Positions 1 through 10,280 of a stretch of DNA of 64,000 nucleotides are shown piece by piece (within the stretch, counting starts at the first letter, position 1; every line of letters begins with the position of its first letter). A model generated the notes under the pieces. That model did not search any database and was not told the origin of the DNA. It saw nothing but the letters and a program-made list of their open reading frames with translations. The position numbers were made by a program, and so were the translations under genes. The DNA is from Flaveria trinervia (lineage: Eukaryota > Streptophyta > Magnoliopsida > Asterales > Asteraceae): the NCBI GenBank assembly GCA_025506515.1, contig CM046453.1, positions 28,917,558-28,981,557 on the forward strand, in the 5' to 3' direction.

Positions 1-610
1 TAAAGCATCATTTGATGAGTCATAGCTTTGGCATAGATGATTGGGGCACACTAACTTTAAAAATATGAACAAGTTAGTCAAAGGAAACCATGTAATTGGT
101 CTTCCTAGAAAAGAATTCAATTTTATTGATCAATGCTCAGCGTGCCTCAAAGGAAAACAACATAAATCGTCTCACAAAACCAAGCTGCTGAACACTAACA
201 ATACTCCATTGAAGTTACTTCACATGGATCTCTTTGGACCAAGTCATGTAATGAGTATGGAAAGAAACAATATTGTTTAGTGATCATTGATGACTTTTCT
301 CGATTCACATGGGTGTTCTTCCTAATTCATAAAAATGAAGCATCCCAAATCATTCAAGAATTTATCACTAAAATTGAAAATTAACTTGATCTCAAAGTCA
401 AAATAATAAGAAGTGATAATGGTACAGAGTTCAAAAATGAAAATATGAGTTCCTTTTGTGCAACCAAAGGCATTGCTCATCAATTCAGTGCAGCTAGAAC
501 TCCTCAACAAAATGGGGTAGCTGAAAGGAAAAATAGATAACTGATTGAAGCAGCAAGAACTATACTAGCCGATGCTAAACTGCCAATCACCTTCTGGGAG
601 GAAGCAGTTA
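1..610 (+). pseudogene. E1 Copia pol: GAG-pre-integrase and integrase core (5' end outside window)
   Basis: This is part of a Ty1/Copia polyprotein that would insert element cDNA into the host chromosome. The window opens inside the zinc-binding GAG-pre-integrase module: a WHR-stop-LGH stretch, then CSACLKGKQHKSSH, giving the His and Cys ligands. The integrase core follows with the triad visible in MDLFGPS, RSDNGTEF and QQNGVAERKN. Stops at about 382 and 538 interrupt the reading frame, and the C-terminal half of the core appears deleted after about 605. Family assignment is firm. The protein is not producible as one chain. It is the upstream part of the same pol that continues to 2980. Confidence 0.9.
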
Positions 611-1469
611 ACACATCATCCTTATGAACTGATATGTCAAAGGAAACCATTCATTGGATTCCTCAAATCATTTGGTTGTCCAGTCTCAATATTAAACACC
701 TGTGATCATTTGGGAAAATTTTCATCTAAGTCTGATGAAGGATTTCTTGTAGGTTATTCTTCCGTCTTAAATGCTTAGAGTGTTCAATCCTAGACTGAAC
801 ATTATTGATGAATCCACAAATGTTCAATTCAAGGAACATTCGTTTCCCAACTCTACAAATGGTCCTGATTGGTTGTTTGATATTGACACTTTTACTAAAT
901 CATTTGACCAATTTCACTTGTCTGATGCAGGAAATATTCATTCAGGTGATACTTCATCAACTGTAGAAAGAAGAGAAAATTATCCATTGATCCCACCTAC
1001 ATCTGATGAACATATGAACGAAGATGTTCCTCTTCAAGCTGATGCCATCAGACACTTGTCATAAAACCTTAGTGTTTCCTCTGAAGAAGGTCCTAGCCTG
1101 GTACCATCTCACTCAGATGACTTGTCACATGAGATCAGAAATCAAAAACAGGCTTCTCATCCAGAAGAAACTCAAGGTACTTCAAATGATGGAAGCAACC
1201 TCAGTGCTGCTGAAGATGAAGCAGTTACTGAAAGAGAAATTGACAATCTTCATAATTCAACAACAATACAAGATGATTATGCCTCTGACCATAATGAACT
1301 GAATGTCTCCAATCTTGATGTAACTATTATGGGTGAGATCATTCCCACCACAAGAATACACAAGAATCATCCAGTTGAAACCATTATTGGTGATCTTAAT
1401 GAGAGGGTGACAAGAAGCAAATCAAGTATTGAAAACATCTATTTGTTCTCATGCTTTCTATGTCAAACA
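611..1469 (+). pseudogene. E1 Copia pol: degenerate integrase C-terminus and linker to RT
   Basis: Two overlapping frames (572-778 and 771-1064), followed by a frame from 1122, give an integrase-tail-like stretch (FLKSFGCPVSILN, KSDEGFLVGYS) and then an acidic, Ser/Thr-rich linker. This is the usual low-conservation region between Copia integrase and reverse transcriptase. Frame changes near 775 and 1064-1122 show it is broken. It has no activity of its own. I assign it by position and by the GCPVSILN and GFLVGYS motifs, which belong to the conserved Copia integrase tail. Confidence 0.75.
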
Positions 1470-2980
1470 ATACCCAAAAACATCAAAGAGGTAGTTCAAG
1501 ACTATAGTTGGATTGATGCAATTTTGGAAGAATTGCTCCAATTCAAGAAACAAGAAGTATGGCAGCCAGTAGATCTTCCCGAAGGACAATACTCTATCGG
1601 TAGCAGATGGTTGTACAGGAACAAGACTAATGATAGAGGGATAGTCATCATAAATAAAGCAAGACTAGTGGCAGGGATACACTCAAGAAGGAGGAATTGA
1701 CTACGACGAGGTGTTTGCTCATGTTGCTAGACTAGAAGCAATCAGAATCTTTCTCGCATATTCTGCGTCCATGAAATTTACTGTTCATCATATGGATGTA
1801 AAGTGTGCCTTCTTGTATGGAAAGATCCTCAAGAAGTCTATGTAAGTCAAACACCTGGCTTTGAAGATCCAGATATCCCTCACAGAGTCTACAAGCTTGA
1901 CAAAGCTCTGTATGGTCTTCATCAAGCTCCAAGAAAGTGGTATGAGACTCTTTCATCCTTTCTTCTTGAACATGGGTATGAAAAAGGAAAGATTGATCAG
2001 ACTCTCTTCAGAAGAATAAGAGGAAAAGACATGCTGTTAGTCCAGATCTACGTGGATGACATTATATTTGACTCGACAAACAAACAACTCTGCAAAGAAT
2101 TTGAAGATCTTATGCATTCAAAGTTTCAAATGAGTGCTATGGGGGAACTCACATTCTTTCTAGGAGTCCAAGTCCAGCAAACAGCAGATGGAATCTCCAT
2201 CAATCAATCAAAATATGTAGAAACCATGCTGAAAAAATTCCATTTTGCTGATTGTCAGCCTATCAGAACTCCTGTAGATACTAAAGTTAAGATTGGACCT
2301 GATCCTGAAGGCAAATCAATGAATCAAACTCACTATCGATCAATGATAGGTTTACTTATGTATCTAACGGCCAGTAGACCTGACATTATGTTTGGTGTTT
2401 GTGTGTGTGCTAGATATCAAGCTGATCCAAAAGAATCACATGTGAACGCAGTCAAGAGGATATTTAGATATCTGAAGGGCAGACCAGCTCTTGGATTATG
2501 GTATCCAAAAGAAGGAGAATTTAATCTCTATGCATACACAGACAGTGATTATGGAGGATGTAACTTCAACTTAAAATCCACTTCTGGCGGTTGTCAATTT
2601 CTTGGTCCCAGACTAGTATTCTGGCAATGCCAGAAGCAGATAAATGTGTCTGTGTCCACAGCCTTGCAGCTTCAGCATGTTGCTCTCAAGTTCTCTGGAT
2701 TCAAAACTAGATGCTTGATTATGGTTTTAACTTTTTGCATACACCAATTTCTATTGACAACACAGCTGTTGTCTTTATAACAAATAATCCAGTTCAGCAC
2801 TCAAAAACAAAACATATTGAAATTAGATATCATTTTTTGAGAGACTGTGCTGAAAAGGGTTTAATCAAATTGATTCAAGTACCAACACAAAATCGATTAT
2901 CTGATTTGTTTACCAAGGCATTTGAACCTAGTAGGTTTGAATTTCTGGTTCGGTCAATTGGCATGATTAATCTTGAGTAA
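1470..2980 (+). pseudogene. E1 Copia pol: reverse transcriptase and RNase H
   Basis: This region specifies RNA-templated DNA synthesis and RNA removal. Visible in order are WLYRNKTND (RT start), GGIDYDEVFAHVARLEAIR, MDVKCAFLYGK, KALYGLHQAPRKWYE, the catalytic box LVQIYVDDIIF near 2040-2070 and FFLGVQV. The RNase H segment has YTDSDYGGC near 2535, then HSKTKHIEIRYHFLRD and LFTKAFEPSRFEF at the end. Frameshifts occur near 1675, 1830 and 2650-2710. The YVDD catalytic aspartates survive, and the stop at 2978-2980 is the normal pol end. The long spacer and aORF downstream place E1 in the Copia group that carries an extra ORF (SIRE-like in organisation; lineage not proven). Confidence 0.92.
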
Positions 2981-4259
2981 AAACTTTGAAAAAACATCAA
3001 AAATAACTTAAAACATCATAAAAACCAGAAAAAGAAATCAAATCTTATGAAGAAAAGAATCTAGGGGAAATGATATAATTACAGTCGTTATATCATTCAC
3101 TGTGCTTAATTTCAAATTGTAAAAGACTAAAATGACTTACCAGATATGTTGGTAGGTTCAACTTGGAAGAAAAGATACATGCACTCATGAATTAAAGACA
3201 TATTCAATTGTGACACACTCATCATAAAGTACAGGTATGTATTGGCTTATGTGAATGCATGTGTGTCTTGTAACCTAAACACAACAGGTAATGATACTTT
3301 ATGAATCTCTTTCACCGCATCATGTTTCATCTTTGTTTTGCTGAGCAAAGACCCGATGAAACTTGCACATAGTGCAGATGTCATGATCCAAAAGATTCCT
3401 AATGTGGAACACATCCAAAATTGGATGAATCAACAAAGTAATACATTCCAAGTGAATGATCAAAAGAATCCTATGATGGATTACCTTCCAAAGTGAAGTG
3501 AAAAGAGTCCCAATGAGGATCAACATGAAAAAGGATCAAATTAAAAGAATCCCAATGAGGATCAGTGAATATGGGATTTCATGACTTAAGTAACCTGGTA
3601 AGAAAAGTTGTGACAAGGTTCTATGATGCATTGTATAAGGAGGGTTGATCATTCCCTGCTTATGTGTGTGAGGTACACATTGAATAATAAATCAACCAAA
3701 ACATGATAAAAGACATTTGCATCAAAATATCAACCAGGTATGAGCTTAAGAAGACAAGCATACCTTCAATCTTCAAGTTCATAATCATGTCCATTTAATC
3801 ATAAAGGATGCACATGTGTAATGAAAGATTGATATGATCTCCACAAACATATTTCTCTCTTCATTATTAATATTAATCAAAATAATATTTAAAACTTTTA
3901 AATCTTTAAAGTTTCTCTTCAAATATGGACATAAACTTTAGAGGGAGTAATTTAAATTTTTTGTTTATTAACTCAATTTTGAAAAACAAAACAAAAGGAA
4001 TTTTAGTTGGGTTGTTGCAATAAGTCAACCATTATATCCCAGCTTATGCACATTCTTAGAAGCATGATGAGCCCAAGATCTGTCAAAATTGGGAAACTTG
4101 TATTAGTTGTAACATACAAGTCAATCCAAGCAAAAATTGACAACTCCAACAACTGACTTCATAAGAAAAATCAATCAAGGACACCTCTTCATAAGATGAA
4201 TAATCAATTCAATCACATTAACTTTTGATTAAGTTCAAAAGGTAAGGCAGGTAATGCAT
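2981..4259 (+). other. E1 spacer between pol and the repeat array (non-coding)
   Basis: No supportable gene. A purine run with the core TAGGGGAAATG at about 3062-3072 lies 80 bases after the pol stop and resembles a polypurine tract, as if a second or central plus-strand primer site existed. Short direct copies of CCCAATGAGGATCA occur near 3509 and 3551. The sequence GGGTTGTTGCAATAAGTCAA at about 4011 has a counterpart on the minus strand near 63300 in E11, showing that this spacer is a shared part of both elements. Confidence 0.6.
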
Positions 4260-5095
4260 TAGTTAATGCGGGTGAAGGTAACCCATGCATATAACTAATG
4301 CCGGTAACAACAATTTTTGAAGTGCATCTAATGCGGACAATGATTTTACTCTACCGCATTAGTGTGTGAAGTGAATGTGAGTTTTACTCTACCACATTTG
4401 ATACTGTTAACAAATGCATATGAACAAGTCTCTATCTCATTTGATACAGTGATGCGTTGACTAGTCAACCGCATTTGTAGTTTTACACATGGAATTTGTT
4501 CTATCGCATTTGCTACTGTACATATTCGGATATGGTAAAACAAGCCATTCAAACGCATTTGCAAGAGTATACAATGCGGATAGCCAAAATTTTCAAGTTT
4601 AACTTCCGCATTTGCAACAGTATACAATGCGGATAGCCGAAATTTCAAGTTTAACTTCCGCATTTGCAACAGTATACAATGCGGATAGCCAAAATTTCAA
4701 GTTTAACTTCCGCATGTGCAACAGTGCACAAATGCGGATAAAATAAAATCAAGAAACAAAACATCCACATTTGTAACAGTAGGGTAATGCGGACAGTCAA
4801 TAAAAAGTTTTAACCTTCCGCATTTGCTACAGTCACAAATGCAGATAACCAAAAGTAGTCAAATGCGGAATCTCAATGTCAAAAGTTCGTATTCCGCATC
4901 TGCTACAGTTAACAAATGCGGATCACCAAAATCAAACATTTAACCTTCCGCATTTGCTACAGTGACAAATGCGGATAACCAAAAGTAGTCAAATGCGGAA
5001 TGTGAATGTCAAAAGTTCGTCTTCCGCATCTGCTACAGTTAACAAATGTGGATCACCAAAATCAAACAATTAACCTTGAGCATTTGCTACAGTGT
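4260..5095 (+). repeat. E1 spacer array of CCGCATTTG / CAAATGCGG motifs
   Basis: The stretch is packed with the half-sites CCGCATTTG and AATGCGGAT in both orientations. Three near-identical tandem units of 52-53 bp start at 4561, 4614 and 4666 (each with CAGTATACAATGCGGATAGC). Two larger units of exactly 130 bp start at 4821 and 4951 and begin again at 5081. Between arms lies the recurring GCTACAGT or GCAACAGT. The same motif reappears in the E1 LTR and, diverged, in E11. The array ends about 550 bp before the aORF start. Confidence 0.9.
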
Positions 5096-5134
5096 TGACT
5101 GTATCTGCTTGTAAACTTGTAGAATTTTTCAAAT

Positions 5135-5647
5135 TGTATTATTTGACTATTTAAAGGAATTGAACAGGTCATTCAATACTTTTGAAATTTAAGAGAACTT
5201 ATTGTGAGACGAGCGTAAAACTACAATACACCACCATCAATCATCATCATCACAAACATTCAAAGATTTTGCTGTGTTTCATCTTTTAACATTCTTGTCA
5301 TCGATTCAGAACAGCAGTCGTTTCAAAGATAAGGTATAACTTCAACAGATTTTGAAACCAAAACCTAAGTCTCGAACGGTTACCCTAAATCGAACGATGA
5401 ACCAGAAAATTATTGAAGAACACCAAAATCAAAATCATTAAGTGATGTAATACACATTTTGGTGTCAATAAACATGTAAATTGATAGGAATTCAACTAAT
5501 ATTGAAACCCATGATAACCATGTTTACTGATAAAAACAAGTAATGTGACAGAGAAAAGTGTGAAACAAATCAAAGTCACATTAACAAATCAAAGCAAAAT
5601 TAAAGTCAAAATTGTGAACTAGCACACATGTCTCTTGTGCAGATTAG
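5135..5647 (+). promoter_or_regulatory. Candidate internal promoter, leader and 5'UTR intron of the E1 aORF
   Basis: An AT-rich block with TATTTAAA near 5149 follows the motif array. The block ATTATTTGAC..ATTTAAA...GTCATT.AATAC..TT is conserved on the minus strand of E11 at about 62400-62480, upstream of its aORF. A plausible leader intron runs from AAG|GTATAAC (donor at 5334) to CTCTTGTGCAG (acceptor ending at 5642), five bases before the aORF ATG. E11 has a similar acceptor, TTTAATGCAG, just before its own ATG. Promoter and splicing are inferred from sequence only. Confidence 0.45.
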
Positions 5648-8600
5648 ATGGCAAACCTTACATGGAGCAAGCTCCATAACGTCAGCGGTTATCTAAACCC
5701 TGATGTACTTGAAGCAGAAGGTCTTAGAGATATGATAAGATTCCTATCTACCACAAGGGTAGCATATGCCATAATAGTAAGACCAACAATCTATGATAAT
5801 CCCATCAGGTCTTTCTGGGAATCAGCTGAAGTGGTTGAAGAAAATGGAGTGAAAACTCATTCTGGCAAGATCAACACTGAACACACACTGAGGATCACAG
5901 AAGAATCAATTAGAAGATGTCTTCAATTCAATGACAATGCAGATGATCCTCTTAAATTGGATGATGAAGAGATAACCACATTTTTCTCTGAAATTGGTTA
6001 TGAAGGGAGCTATGAAGCCAAACAGATAGTCAAAGGATTAGTGGATATACCCTCGAGATTCCTAATTCATATGTTCCAACATTGTTTGTCTAAAAGGAAA
6101 ACAGGATGGAATGACATTCCCATCCTCACATCTTGTGCAATCTGTGCTCTCTGCACCAATAGAAGATTTAACATGACAGCATGTGTATTCAATGGCCTAA
6201 TCTCCAACATTCAAGAAGGGTTAAGATACAAGTCTCTAATGTACCCCAGATTTATTCAATGTCGAATCAATGAAACATTTCATGACATTGTTAATGAAGG
6301 ACCAGTACTTAACATTCCTTATTATGATGCAAGATCCTATAAGTACATCAAGAAGAAGGACCCAAGGAACTTCTACAGTGGTGCTCCGTCACCCTTCTTC
6401 CTTGGTTGTTTGAACAAATACACCAAGAAGGTCAAGCACAACCACCTCCACAACCACCTCCACAACCAATACCATCCCCAATACCATCACCAACGCCATC
6501 ACCACAACAAACACCACCTATGATCACTCAACCTACACCTACATCACCACATCATCAATCTCCTATATCACCACACCATCTCCTATTCCTCCTTACCAAC
6601 CATTACAATCATCAATTGATCACCCTGCTGAACCATAAGGATCAACAAGTGCATCCGAATCATCCAAATCATCTTCTGATGAGGAGGATCATCATGATCA
6701 AACCAAAGCTCTGAATGAACCTTGTGAGGCTACTCCTTCTAAGAGCTATGCTGAATCAAACATCAACAGGCCTGATGAAAAAGATGAATTAATAACTGAG
6801 TTTTTACTCAAAGTAGAAATGATGGAAAGAACACTAAACAGGAGAGCATGAATTATAAATGACAGAATCCTAGAACTTGATGAGAAAGAAGGAGAATTGA
6901 AAGATCTTAAAGAAAAATATGCAGTTGAAAGAATGGAACAAGCCAAAGAGATTGAAAATCTAAAAGCTACACTGAAACACTCAAGAGAAGAAGTGAGTGG
7001 TCATATAGACACTCTTGAAATACAAACTATTGCCATGGAGGAACAAAAAAACATCATAGAGGAACAAGCTGATATCAACTCAAAACTGGAAAAGGAAATC
7101 GAGATCAAGAACAAAAGAATATTCGAGGTTGAAATGATGATTAAAAGAACTGATGTGAAGGATGATGATGAGAAAGGAGAACAAAAGAATGATGATGAGA
7201 ATGAAGAATAAGTGGATGATGAAAGTGAAACTAAGATCAAAGACCAGAGCTTAGACATGGTAATGTATTGTGGAAACACCGGCCATTCAGACTCAGAAAA
7301 GGGTGAATTCGAAGAACTCTTCAGTGCTTTGGATAGTTATGCTTGTGAACAATTCAGCATAGATGATGATTTTTGGAGTTCATAAACAATCAAAGAACTG
7401 AGGCAGAGCCTATTGAATTTATTCCTAAATCACGAGTGCCATTGGAAAAGGAATTGTCTCTGCAAATTGTCTCTGCCATATCATTAACTGAAGAACAAAA
7501 AGAGGAACTAAAAGAAATATATGAACAAGAAAGGAAAGAAGAAACTATACCTGAACAAAGTGAAATGAAGGATCAAGAGCCAAGCACACCGGAAAAGGTC
7601 CTTGAACCAGAAGATCAAATTGAAACCTCTAGCCCTCAACTTCAAACTTACTCACGAAAGAGGAAGTATTTGGCAGAAAAGGCTAAAAGAAAGAGACCAA
7701 TAACTGAAGAAGAACCGTCAAATAAACAAAAAGATGACCCAAGAAGTTTAGCAGCAATTGCTGAATTTTTGGAAGAACATGAGCAGGCAGAAGCTCAGTT
7801 GAAATAGTTGGCCAGAGCAATTGATTTAGAAGAAGGAGAAATTGCTGATGAAGATAAAGTGTTAAAGGATGTTCTCATGGATAGTCCTTTTAAAGAAGAA
7901 CAGTCAGTAGAAGACATGGTAACCAGAGCTCAAACTGATGACTTTATGATTAAAGCCATGTTCTTGATCAATCAAGGCTATGATCCTGATGAAGTGTTTG
8001 CAATGACTTATGAGAAAATGAAAGAGGAGGAAGAGAAAGTGAAGTTGTTGCTTGATCCAACAATAGACACTGACTATTAGAAGACAATGTCAAAGGGCAC
8101 TCCAATACTCAAAGACTCATCCTTGAAGAAACCACAAAGTATGAAGTTCCACTACCAAGAAGGGGTCCTCTACAAAAGCTTTCACAAATGAAGAAATCAA
8201 CCTCATCCGATGAATCATTATTTCCTGATCCTTATAACATGTCTGATAAGCAATGAAGGAATATCTCTCAACTCAGGGATTCACAAAAAGAAAGATTGCC
8301 AACATGAAGACAAATTCATTAAGGGATGCAACACTTCAATTAATCAATGAAAAGAAAGATAAACTCAAGAAACTAGAAGAAGAGTTGACAAAAAACAAAC
8401 CCGGAAAGAGAATGTCAGCTGAAGATATGCTGCTAAACATAAAAGATCAAGAACTACTTGCCCCAGTACTCCACAAATATCCTGAATGGTTTGAAGAACC
8501 ATCTTAGTTGAAGCTGCAAGAAGGACTGACCACTGCTGAACTGATCAGAGGGGTATCTACTTCCAAGGGGAAGATAGATCAGAAGATAATAGCATGGAAG

Positions 8601-9549
8601 TATGATAGCACCTTGAACATGTTCATGGTGAAAAGAATCTCAGGGCTAGTACAATTCTTCACAGAGTACTCAGCTCTAGTAAATGCCCTTGAGATTCATG
8701 ATTTGAAGGAACTAGCTCAACTTGAACTCATCAATCATGCAGCTATGTTCTGCGGATATGAATTTGAGAATATACTTAAGATGTTTCACAAGTACAAACA
8801 ACTTCAATTCATTAAAGACAATTTGCTTAAGAAAAGATAAAACATTTGGCAATCCCATGGATAAGAAGAAAAAGGTGGAAGCAGAAGAAACAGTATTCCC
8901 TGAGTTGAAGGTAAAGCCAACTGAGTCTTTAAAGTGGAAAGTAGTGTCTGGTACTCATTCTTCCACTCCTATCTCAAATGTGTACTATGATGAGAAAACC
9001 TATGAGCTGGTGATAGAAAGGAAGTGGGGAGGAAAAGAAGGAGCCAACATTAGACTTTTCAGTGGATATGAAGTAAGACTACTTGATGAATCATACATCC
9101 ACTACATCTATACCAGGCACTTGAGGGAATTAAACAACAAATTGGGTGAACAAGACATGCACTTCATTTTGAAATGCATCAAGTTGTTGAAACTGGCCTA
9201 TGACAGAATAAAGATTAAAAGAGACAAAAGAAAGAAGAAGAAAACACCACTGCAACTTGGAAACATTGTTAAGCTTGAAGTGGATGAGGGAGGGAGTTTA
9301 TTGAGTCATAGAGATGGTCTTTCAACAATCTCCATATGGGAACCAATTTCTCTGAAAAAGTTACCAATGGAAGCCATCTACAACATGAGGAGAATGAAAA
9401 TACATGTGCTGAGTAGATACAGGATGTCCAAAGCAACTGATTTTGTAATCATGATCAAGGCCATTCTGGATCCCACCAAAACAGCATTCATACTACCTCC
9501 CGAAGACCCAGCTGAATATTCACAACATCAATCACCTCCTAAACATTGA
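5648..9549 (+). pseudogene. E1 additional ORF (aORF1), about 1300 codons, broken
   Basis: I do not know its function. It follows pol in the same orientation and ends just before the polypurine tract. Parts in order: an N-terminal domain of about 250 residues starting MANLTWSKLHNVSGYLNPDV, with FW, a GWNDIP motif and YPRFIQ; a proline-rich stretch (6406-6530, frame change near 6405); a Glu/Lys-rich coiled coil (6897-7211); a basic patch YSRKRKYLAEKAKRKRP near 7650-7700 resembling a bipartite nuclear signal; acidic helical segments; and C-terminal domains with the repeated pattern WKYDSTLNMF (8600s) and YYDEKTYELVIERKWGG (8980s). Stops lie near 6850, 7210, 7805 and 8080. No signal peptide or membrane segment is visible, which argues against an envelope protein. 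Homologues in this window are 12075-16218 and 60097-61805. Confidence 0.8.
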
Positions 9550-9570
9550 GGAAAACTAGGCTGTATAATC

Positions 9571-9583
9571 CTTAGGGGAGTAT
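9571..9583 (+). other. E1 polypurine tract
   Basis: CTTAGGGGAG lies immediately before the LTR start TGTTGCACC. It is the plus-strand DNA primer site expected at this position in an LTR element. Confidence 0.75.
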
Positions 9584-10280
9584 TGTTGCACCATGAAAGG
9601 ATCATACATGCCAATTCAATGGGTGAATTGATGATTGTTTAGCTGGAATCCCACAAGTCCATGATGCAATACGGATGAAGATATGCAAGAAAAATAACAA
9701 GTATTATCTTCCGCATTAGTCAATGCGGAAGACAAAAATCTGATGCGGACAAGTGTTTACTCTTCCGCATTAACTAATGCGGAAGACACAATACTTATGC
9801 TGAACAAGTTACTCTTCCGCATTGACTAATGCAGAAGAATAAAAGAAGATGCGAACAAGACTTGGATCATCCGCATTGACAAATGCGGATGACCAACCAA
9901 ATGCGCACAAATATTTGTTCATCCGCATTAACCAATGCGGATGAACAACTTACTAATGCTCATGATCAAGTGGAAATGCGGATCAAGATTATCTCAAATG
10001 CGGATGAACAATCAGAGATGCGGATCAAGACTTAGACTAGTTTCTGATGTAATAGGTCAGGGGTAGTTTAGTCATTTTGTAAAGGCATCTTGTGTTGTCA
10101 ATAAATAGAATTGTTTACCTCGTATAGAGGTGACGGTTCACAAATAGAGGATTTTGTTGAATTATTCTCTGTAATTTGTCAACATTCATATATCAATACA
10201 AACAGATTTATGAGTAATTTTCTTGCTTGATTGTTCTTCGATTGTTTGTTTCCGCCACTCAATCGTTAACTTGATTATCA
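9584..10280 (+). mobile_element. E1 3' LTR (Copia)
   Basis: Begins TGTTGCACC directly after the polypurine tract and ends TTGATTATCA, giving TG...CA ends and 697 bp. The next base, 10281, is already in the RT reading frame of E2, so E1 lies inserted in the E2 pol gene. It contains a five-unit palindrome array and a TATA-like AATAAATAG near 10100. The 5' LTR lies left of the window, so the target duplication cannot be checked. Confidence 0.8.
9700..10035 (+). repeat. E1 LTR palindrome array, spacing about 52-54 bp
   Basis: Five imperfect palindromes with arms TTCCGCATT / AATGCGGAA (later ATCCGCATT / AATGCGGAT) and a 4-nt loop start at about 9709, 9763, 9815, 9869 and 9921. Single half-sites (GATGCGGAC) sit between them, and three more follow to 10025. 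The motif and period match the spacer array at 4260-5095 of the same element. Confidence 0.9.

Noticed and set aside
4260..5095. CRISPR-like array of regular repeats
   Set aside because: Units are continuous tandem and palindromic repeats without unique spacers, in plant retroelement DNA; no cas genes.
6746..7279. Minus-strand Ser-rich open frames
   Set aside because: They are the reverse complement of the Glu/Lys coiled-coil codons of aORF1; no independent support.
5648..9549. Calling the aORF an envelope gene
   Set aside because: No signal peptide, membrane segment or cleavage-site pattern can be seen in any of the three copies.
9709..9947. Bacterial-type transcription terminators from the hairpins
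   Set aside because: No T-run follows, and the context is a plant LTR; the repeats are spaced like binding sites.
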